Part shown: one piece after another, positions 59,201 to 64,000 of the stretch
Layout: each line of letters opens with the position of its first letter
How positions within the stretch are numbered: the first letter of the stretch is position 1
NCBI RefSeq assembly: GCF_040954835.1
Contig: NC_090706.1
Coordinates: forward strand, 36,341,148-36,405,147
Origin: Lepisosteus oculatus
Lineage: Eukaryota > Chordata > Actinopteri > Semionotiformes > Lepisosteidae
Length of the DNA stretch: 64,000 nucleotides
Direction of reading: 5' to 3'
Program-made: the position numbers and the translations under genes
Notes under the pieces: generated by a model
What the model saw: only the letters and a program-made list of their open reading frames with translations
The model's database searches: none
Told to the model about the DNA's origin: nothing

Positions 59201-62200
59201 TGCCTTTCATTTTCTTCTCCTTTTCTCCTTCTTCCAAATAAGAACTTGTTTTTGAAGCACTGAACTGCATAGGTTAGATGCTGGCTTCATGGAAATGTAA
59301 TTTTCACTTCACATCTACATTTGTGGGACTGAAAAGCAAATAGATGAGGTGGGAATGATGAAAAGCAGGGGGAAAGTCTGCTTTTGCCTGGAAACAGTTA
59401 ACATGACCCACATGTCTGAACAAACCAAATCCTGTCTTTCTTAAAGCTAATGGAGAACACGCAGGATACCCCAACTACTCTCCAAAACATTCACCAGAGA
59501 GTACCTTGAAGGGGAAAGCAGTCTCACACAGGGGATGTGCCATCTGACACCACTCTGTGGACTCCTTCCCCACTCTCTAGCCAAAACAGAAGTGCTCCAA
59601 GCAGAGCCGTTTCATTCTGTCTGCATGCATTAATGTGCTGAGCTGGGGTCGTGTTCACAGTGCAACACAGGGATCAACGTTGCCATTATTTCAAATTTCC
59701 AAAGTCCAAGACACAGTTTACCAGAGCTGCCACTACTCTGTGGAATAATTGGGGTTAATAGCTTTCAGATCGTATGCTTTTCTAATATTTTCTTTCTTAA
59801 ACGCTTTCTTTTCATATGTACTTTGCGTGCCGCAACTCATATCAATGTCTATTTCACAAGCCAGAGAATGAAACTCTGGTGGCCTTGAATTGGGTCATTT
59901 TGTGCTGTCCTGGACTGTAATAAAAAAACCCGAAAATGATGTTTGGTGGTTTAATTTCTGGGAACACTCATCTACAACAAGCGCCTGCTTGTAATATATA
60001 CTGTATGTCCATGGTCCTTTGAATGTTTTTTATCACCCCTTATCAAACATGATGGTGAAGGAAATTCAAAGCCCTATGGGCTATAGAATGTTGTGTTTCC
60101 TTTGGGCTGTATCTGTAAACAACAGTATCACCCCTGCTAACTTTATACTGTTTTTTTTCTATTGAGAAATCATCAAGGAGTTGTAAAGCATTATATAAAT
60201 CTTCAGGGTGATAAATTTAGAGTTCCCTTGGGCAGTTTAAATCTTTCTTTCTGATTTTGCAACATGATGAGCTTGTTTTTCCTGTTTATAAAGAAATGTG
60301 AGATTTGGCTTTATAGAAATAACTCACCACTTTTCTGCGAATTGCAATCAAAAGATGGGTTATGTCCAGAAAATGCAAAGTTAGGGGACTGTGGATGTCC
60401 TGGAAGTAAAAATAAGTTGCTGAAATGTGGCAGAGGTGGAGGACAGATTGAGCAAAAGCATGAACCTTTTAAACAGGATCCAAAAGCATCAGAGAATCGA
60501 TGGAAAAAAAAAAAACAGTCGCTCATTGAAACAGTGCTTAAACAGGTTTTAGACATATAGGAGGACATGTAGGTTTTAGACATGTAGAAAAAAACATGTT
60601 ATCAATGTAAAAATAGCTCTCAGCATGTCAAAAAATAAGACTTGACAGTTTCACTACTTAATTCATAAATGATTGTACTGTATATCTTACAGTCTTAGCA
60701 AGTTATGAACAAAAGACCTTCAGATAAAAGGGAAACAAAGCATTATTTCTCTTTGAGTATGTATTGGTAGTGCTCTCTTGCTTTTTGGTCTCTACAGCTT
60801 GCTGTGGCCCACCCTTCACTAATTAAAGAGAAGTAAAAAAAAATGCTGAATTTGCAAAGCTCATCATATTTTGAGCCTAGATTCATAACGGGGTAGGTTT
60901 ATTGCCAGAGACCTTTTAAAAACACACTTGCCAGCATACAGTAGAAAGTAGGTCATGAAACTGAAACCCTCGTCCTTCTTTCCTGCCAAATAAATGGAGT
61001 CCTTAGGGGTGAAACGAGCCCTGAGGAGACTTACAAGGGGGACAAGACTGCATAGACCAGGTGGGGTGCAAAAGGGTAGGGTAACCTTTACCTCTAGAAA
61101 TTCAAAACCATGTGGCCCCTTCATAATTGATGAGGTAGGGAGGATTCCTTAATGATACCGATGATGAAGGAATGGGGACATTGTTCTCTTGCTCTGCGGA
61201 AACGATTTTTGTTCAGTCAATCTGGTCAGGATGAGGCTCCCACCGGGAAACTCCTAAGATTAGAAGCTATTAATCTGTCTACAATATCTTCTCATCTTGC
61301 CACGCGATCCGCAGATTTGATCCTTGAGATTCTGGTAACTGTAAAGGTCTCCACTCAACCTGTGTCCTCAACAATTAATATATTATAGAACACCTTGACT
61401 TGATTGGACTAGTTTGCACGTGTTAGAATATTTTGTATTCAACATAAACATGTTCGGTGGTGTGAACGTATGTTTTGTTTTGGTTAAAACACATTCACTT
61501 ATAATAAGTATTACTTTATGGTATGTTGACTCATCTCACTCCCAGAAAACATCTTTTTTTAGTTTAGAATGGAGGAAAAAAAAGTTTACAATTTTAATTT
61601 GAAATTGTAACGTCTTTGTCTACCCTAGGCTAGGAAGCCACAAAGCCACAATTAAAAGTCTTGGGAAATGTTCTTGGAGGCTGTACTGCATAGTCCGAGC
61701 TTTGCTAGAAGTGCTGTATGCAGATACAGTATGGAAGGACATGAAACACGATGAAACCTGCGTTCACCTGCAATCTGTAAACACTAGTCCTAAACAGCAC
61801 TTGAAATCCTACAAAGCTGAGTTCTAATCAGATTCCAGATTTTGGCACAGCTTAACAAAGTCATTTGTAGTCTTTGCTGGTAAGGTAAAAAGAGCAGCTT
61901 ACTTCAGGAATCCAAGAAAAACATGCTTTTGCAAAAGACGTTTCTCAGATCCAGCTTTAAATAGAATAATGCATCCTTTTCATTGACTTTGCCAAAATAC
62001 TATTTTCTAGTTTGTTCCGATGAAATTAACTTGCTGCGTACAAAATTTGAATCTGATAAAAACTGATACAAGGAACAGCTAATACTGTTTAAATGAGTAG
62101 ATTTCCATCTACTGTATATAATTTTCTACCTATTGCAAATGTGAACTGTCACATCAGAAATGTAGGTAATTGATAGTGCTATCCCTAAAAACTGACTTGC

Positions 62201-63261
62201 TAAAGTTTTACTGTTTGCTAAGTGATTTAAATAATTTTGAAGTTATTTCAGTTTCACTCATCATGTTTTGGATCTAAAGTTAAATATCTTAAGTGTGATA
62301 AACCTAGACAGTATATAAAACATATTGCTACTGTGTATGTGCTGCAGCAAATTGTCCACCTCATTGAAAACCTAGTGTGTTGTTGTGGTATTTTCTTGGT
62401 TTATAAATGCTTTAGGGCATGCAAGGGACCAAATTCTTACAGCAAAGTCACCCAGGTTTTGAAAATGAAAGTCAGTAGATGAAGTCTTAAAGAAAGTAAA
62501 TTTCATGAACCAGCCCTCAGCAGAAGTTTGTGGGTCTCCTACAATGCCAAATGTAAACATCTAAACCAGACTAATGACAAATCTGTCCACATCATAATGA
62601 CATGAAATCCCTTGAGTCCTACTCCTAGAATATATTCCCAACTCAGTTCTGTTTTTGGCAAGCTGCTTAATGCCTAATAGTTGGGATCAGTTTTCATAAG
62701 CATCTCGGGTTCTTCTGTCCTTATTATTTGTACGTGAAAGGTCCCAATGCTCTCTTTCAGGTTACATGGGGAAGAAAGGCTGCAGTGTGTGGCAGTGATA
62801 GCAGGGTGAACTGTATGGAGGCCTGTCTGTCAGTGTAAGAATCAAGTTGTTAAGAAACTATCCCTGTAGATGGGTAGCATTACATGGCAGCCACGCGCTG
62901 AGTCCACCATGCTTTCTCAGTAAGGGCGCTGGGTAATACCAGCATGGTTATTCAGCCAGTTCTGATGGGGAGGAGGTAACACAGACCCAGGAGAACCCTT
63001 GTGAATGTGGCAATGTCTCACAAACGCTGGCTACTTGGAATTTCACAGTATGTGCAAGCTTTAATCTCATGAAGACAGGTATAAAAAAGGAAGTTAAATT
63101 TAAACCTTGACCAGCAGCTAACCTGTAACAGATGTCCTATAAAACAGATCAATCCCATTCTTTTCTTTAAATAGTAATAGTAATTATTGTATGCAATATA
63201 CAGGTAAAAGCTTTTAAAATTCACTGATTATGAATGTATTTTTTTGAATGGGGACTATAAG

Positions 63262-63370
63262 AACACTCCGTAGAAGAGGACATTGAGCCCGTCTAGCCTG
63301 TTTAGTAGTTTTTAGCTATTTGATCCAATAGCCTCATACAGCTGTTTCTTGAAAGATGGCAGAAGGCAGA
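63262..63370 (+). repeat. Dispersed repeat fragment
   Basis: Phrases 'gaggacattgagcccgtcta', 'gtttagtagtttttagctat' and 'cagctgtttcttgaaagatg' belong to a dispersed repeat I recall from fish genomes. The open frame on the opposite strand (63312-63668) partly overlaps it and is not a gene. Confidence 0.5.
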
Positions 63371-64000
63371 AGCATTTTAGAACTTTCCTGTGTAGGCAAA
63401 AAACACATCTCTGAAACAAGAGCCTTGTTGTATACAGTATCATACCACAGAGGCTACAAGAGTAGGATCCTTCAAAAATTTTATCTTCACAGTTCCAGCA
63501 TGATATGTTTGAGTGTGGTATTTCCATTGGAAGCGGGGCTGTCAAAACAACAGTTGGTGTGTTGTCAAAACCAAGGTCTTTAATATTATTATTTACGTAG
63601 TTCAAGCAGGTTGGTGGGGCATCACTGTTCCTCTGTTCTGAAGTAATCTTACTAAACTCAGGCAACACATTCTTCGTAAGCGATGTTTGACACAGTGGTT
63701 CATAGAAGATTTATGAGTCCCCCATTGGTTTTTAAATGGCCCAGTGTTTTCACACGTGTGCAAGGCTCTCAAAAAGAGTGAGGGTGTCGCCAATGTAGCA
63801 TGAAGAGGGAACGTTCTGAAACTGTTCAACTGGCTGATGATGGAGGTCTAAAATTACAAAGGACCTTGAGTGTGCGTGTCCTAGCCTGCGCAGGACCTCA
63901 CTCTATGAGGGCCCTCTTTGTGTTATTGGAGACGTTAGACTCCATAAAACTGCAGCTGCCATGAAAGGGAATGTGCTGGAATAGCAAAAGCAAACTTGCT

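Larger units (their letters stand above)
45441..64000. other. Intergenic region right of DCTN4, no gene seen
   Basis: About 18.5 kb, mostly AT-rich. Apart from the SINE copies, the GC-rich minisatellite island and the repeat fragments listed separately, I see no exon, RNA gene or intact transposon. Open frames are short and lack coding character. Distant exons of a next gene with weak conservation could be missed by eye. Confidence 0.5.

Noticed and set aside
60264..60560. A 98-codon open frame in the right-hand intergenic region
   Set aside because: Composition is lysine-rich and unlike a known family; no exon signals nearby and no second exon.
63312..63668. A 118-codon minus-strand open frame with Cys pairs
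   Set aside because: Partly antisense to a dispersed repeat; no splice sites or family resemblance support it.

Overview
The window is nuclear DNA from a vertebrate, most likely a ray-finned fish. Genes are split into short exons with vertebrate-type splice sites, the background is AT-rich, and fish-type SINE fragments are scattered through it. Four protein-coding genes can be supported: TNIP1 (plus strand, 5' exons outside the window), GPX3 (minus), SMIM3 (minus) and DCTN4 (plus). As I recall it, the human 5q33 region has the same neighbours and relative orientations: TNIP1 and GPX3 tail to tail, SMIM3 and DCTN4 head to head. The conserved block, with single-copy-looking genes, fits a slowly evolving non-teleost ray-finned fish such as a gar or bowfin, but this species guess is inference only.

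Layout. 1-18.1 kb: the 3' two-thirds of TNIP1, 13 coding exons from 2124 to 17032, with MITE, SINE and other repeat relics in its introns. 18.7-23.2 kb: GPX3 on the minus strand, five coding exons with an in-frame TGA selenocysteine codon and a candidate SECIS hairpin in the 3' UTR. 23.3-31 kb: no gene seen. 31-34.1 kb: SMIM3 on the minus strand, a single coding exon for a 58-residue membrane protein. 34.1-34.7 kb: a compact shared promoter region. 34.7-45.4 kb: the complete DCTN4 gene, 14 coding exons including a 21-bp microexon, encoding 467 residues. 45.5-64 kb: no gene seen, only repeats and possible regulatory sequence.

The genes are neighbours by ancestry rather than parts of one pathway. 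TNIP1 (ABIN1) is a ubiquitin-binding brake on NF-kB signalling. GPX3 is the secreted selenoperoxidase. SMIM3 is a small single-pass membrane protein. DCTN4 is the p62 subunit of the dynactin pointed-end complex.

The most interesting structure is a family of SINEs, all inserted in the same orientation. Full-length copies have an internal end that is clearly 5S-rRNA-derived, and the family carries an embedded match to the CTCF consensus. Three copies in and next to the GC-rich part of DCTN4 (introns 2 and 3) keep that match intact. Other points of note are two GC-AG introns supported by reading frame, the SECIS candidate, the DCTN4 microexon, a TA-flanked MITE carrying a collapsed tRNA-type promoter, and an unexplained coding-like relic in a TNIP1 intron.
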